From NCBI RefSeq assembly GCF_000266885.1, contig NC_018020.1:2108001-2172000 (forward strand): DNA of 64,000 bases. Reading direction: 5' to 3'. Numbering within the stretch: position 1 is the first letter of the stretch; every line of letters begins with the position of its first letter. Of this stretch, positions 63,010-64,000 are shown one piece after another. Position numbers and translations under genes: made by a program. The notes beneath the pieces are model-generated. The model was not told the origin of the DNA. It was given only the letters and a program-made list of their open reading frames with translations, and did no database searches. The DNA is from Turneriella parva DSM 21527 (GTDB lineage: Bacteria; Spirochaetota; Leptospiria; Turneriellales; Turneriellaceae).

Positions 63010-64000
63010 TCAGGGTGCCGCGGTATTCAGTCGCCCTATGAGGTCAGCCTCAGACAACTTGCGTATCGAGCCGAATGCATATGACGGTGCCTGGCCCAAG
63101 GGTGTGCCCGAACCCAGGCCAACATAGACGTCACCCTGTGTTCCCATGACCATAAAATTGAGAATGTTCCAAAAATTATTCGCATAGACTTTTTCGGCCA
63201 TGCGCACCTTGCCGTCGGGCGAGAATAGGGCCGATGTGAGCGGGCTGTCCATAGATGAACCTGATATCAAAATGCGTTGGCTCGGCAGAATCTCGACGCG
63301 CGCCGTGTAGGTGCCTTGCCCCACGTCTATGATGGCCGAACGTGTGCCGTTAGGTTCAATGCAAATCAGAAAGGCTGCAGGCAGGCGCAAGGTCTTCTTG
63401 CCAAAGCGCACTCCCTGGTCGGCCGACCAGCCAAGCACCCACGTTTTACCCGCTGCGTTGATAGCAAGATCATAAGCATGATCGAGGGTCGGGCTGATAA
63501 CCCTGTGCTTAAAGATAATTTTCTTCTTTGGTGAAAGTTTTATCACAAAGACATCGCGATCGCCGAATTCGCTCTGCAGGTTGACGTCAACGTAGCCGGT
63601 TGCCACCACATTACCGTCTGCATCGAATCGTATTGCGCGGGCGACGCCGCTGTTTTCGGCATAGTTGTATGTCCAGAGCCTTTCACCTTTGGCATTCAGC
63701 TTAACCACCGAAAAGCCATTCAGGTTCGCCGCGACGTATGAGTTGCCTACTCTGTCGGTGACTACTGAGTAGCCCCAGTTCTGCATGCTCGGGCCTTCGG
63801 GGGCGAAATCGTTTTTCCAGATCAAATTTGCTTTTTCGTCAACGAGTGCAACAACCATACGGTGTATCACCGTCGCTTGTGGGGCAACTGGTGCTTCTGA
63901 GCGCATACCAGAAAGAATAAAGCCACCGTGCGGAAACTTAGCAATTCCCGTGTAATAATCCATCAGTCCCCTTGGCAAATAATGGCGACCTTTGAGCTCG
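63010..64000 (-). CDS. Beta-propeller-like protein (5' end beyond the window)
   Basis: At least 330 residues; the frame is open to the right edge, so the true start lies outside. Repeats of the style GNVVATGYVDVN, GKTWVLGWSADQG, QRILISGSSMDS, and GDVYVGLGSGTP, spaced about 45 residues apart, indicate blades of a propeller of the SBBP or YD-like kind. Probably exported or surface-exposed. No catalytic motif. Confidence 0.65.
   Translation of the reverse strand, partial: ELKGRHYLPRGLMDYYTGIAKFPHGGFILSGMRSEAPVAPQATVIHRMVVALVDEKANLIWKNDFAPEGPSMQNWGYSVVTDRVGNSYVAANLNGFSVVKLNAKGERLWTYNYAENSGVARAIRFDADGNVVATGYVDVNLQSEFGDRDVFVIKLSPKKKIIFKHRVISPTLDHAYDLAINAAGKTWVLGWSADQGVRFGKKTLRLPAAFLICIEPNGTRSAIIDVGQGTYTARVEILPSQRILISGSSMDSPLTSALFSPDGKVRMAEKVYANNFWNILNFMVMGTQGDVYVGLGSGTPLGQAPSYAFGSIRKLSEADLIGRLNTAAP

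Overview
The window is a gene-dense bacterial chromosome segment of medium to fairly high G+C. Several features suggest a spirochaete of the order Leptospirales (Turneriella/Leptonema-like): a 7TM receptor fused to a SpoIIE phosphatase, many cyclic-nucleotide and partner-switching proteins, long Lcl/DUF1566 lipoproteins, a fused IcmF mutase, and a rpsP-khpA-rimM-trmD operon. This placement is an inference from gene content; no rRNA or tRNA is visible to confirm it.

Layout. 1-9.8 kb: a truncated 7TM/SpoIIE phosphatase gene diverging from a receiver-STAS response regulator, then ettA, a membrane M50-protease homologue that has lost its metal ligands, a PgpH-type 7TM-HD phosphodiesterase, a coiled-coil protein and a GHKL ATPase. 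9.8-23 kb: a zinc-ribbon gene split by an in-frame TGA, icmF, pgsA, and a cell-envelope group (propeller/transglutaminase-like protein, M16 homologue without its zinc motif, FecR protein, two lipoproteins). 23-26.4 kb: a small toxin-antitoxin pair and a nucleotide-signalling operon (HDOD, receiver-cyclase, two cNMP-binding proteins). 26.4-29.7 kb: SulP and CDF transporters and a YaeQ protein.

29.7-46.9 kb is a denitrification and NO island and the most interesting part. It has a NirK-cytochrome c fusion, NirV, SCO, NnrS, two hemerythrins, a CopD-like protein and two Crp/Fnr regulators. These face an 11-gene operon for a haem-copper oxidoreductase whose usual active-site tyrosine is replaced by glutamine. 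That operon also encodes an unusual cytochrome b / 2x[4Fe-4S] / FlpD-like fusion, SCO, a DUF3365-type haem protein, haem A synthase and a DGC-domain protein. A divergent gene encodes a tandem beta-carbonic anhydrase. Four FNR/DNR-type boxes (TTGAY-N4-RTCAA) lie in this island, and three sit exactly 22 nt upstream of a recognisable -10 element. I infer a quinol-to-nitrite/NO respiratory system under one oxygen/NO-responsive regulon.

47-64 kb is mainly housekeeping: eno, the rpsP-khpA-rimM-trmD operon, hydrolases, a di-haem peroxidase, metH, Cys-rich small exported proteins, recX, and a propeller gene cut by the right edge.

Two themes recur outside the island. Short perfect palindromes lie in frame inside genes (icmF twice, the propeller gene, the cytochrome b fusion); two copies differ by a compensatory base-pair swap. 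Several enzyme-family members have lost catalytic residues (M50, M16, transglutaminase-like, and the N-terminal carbonic anhydrase domain).
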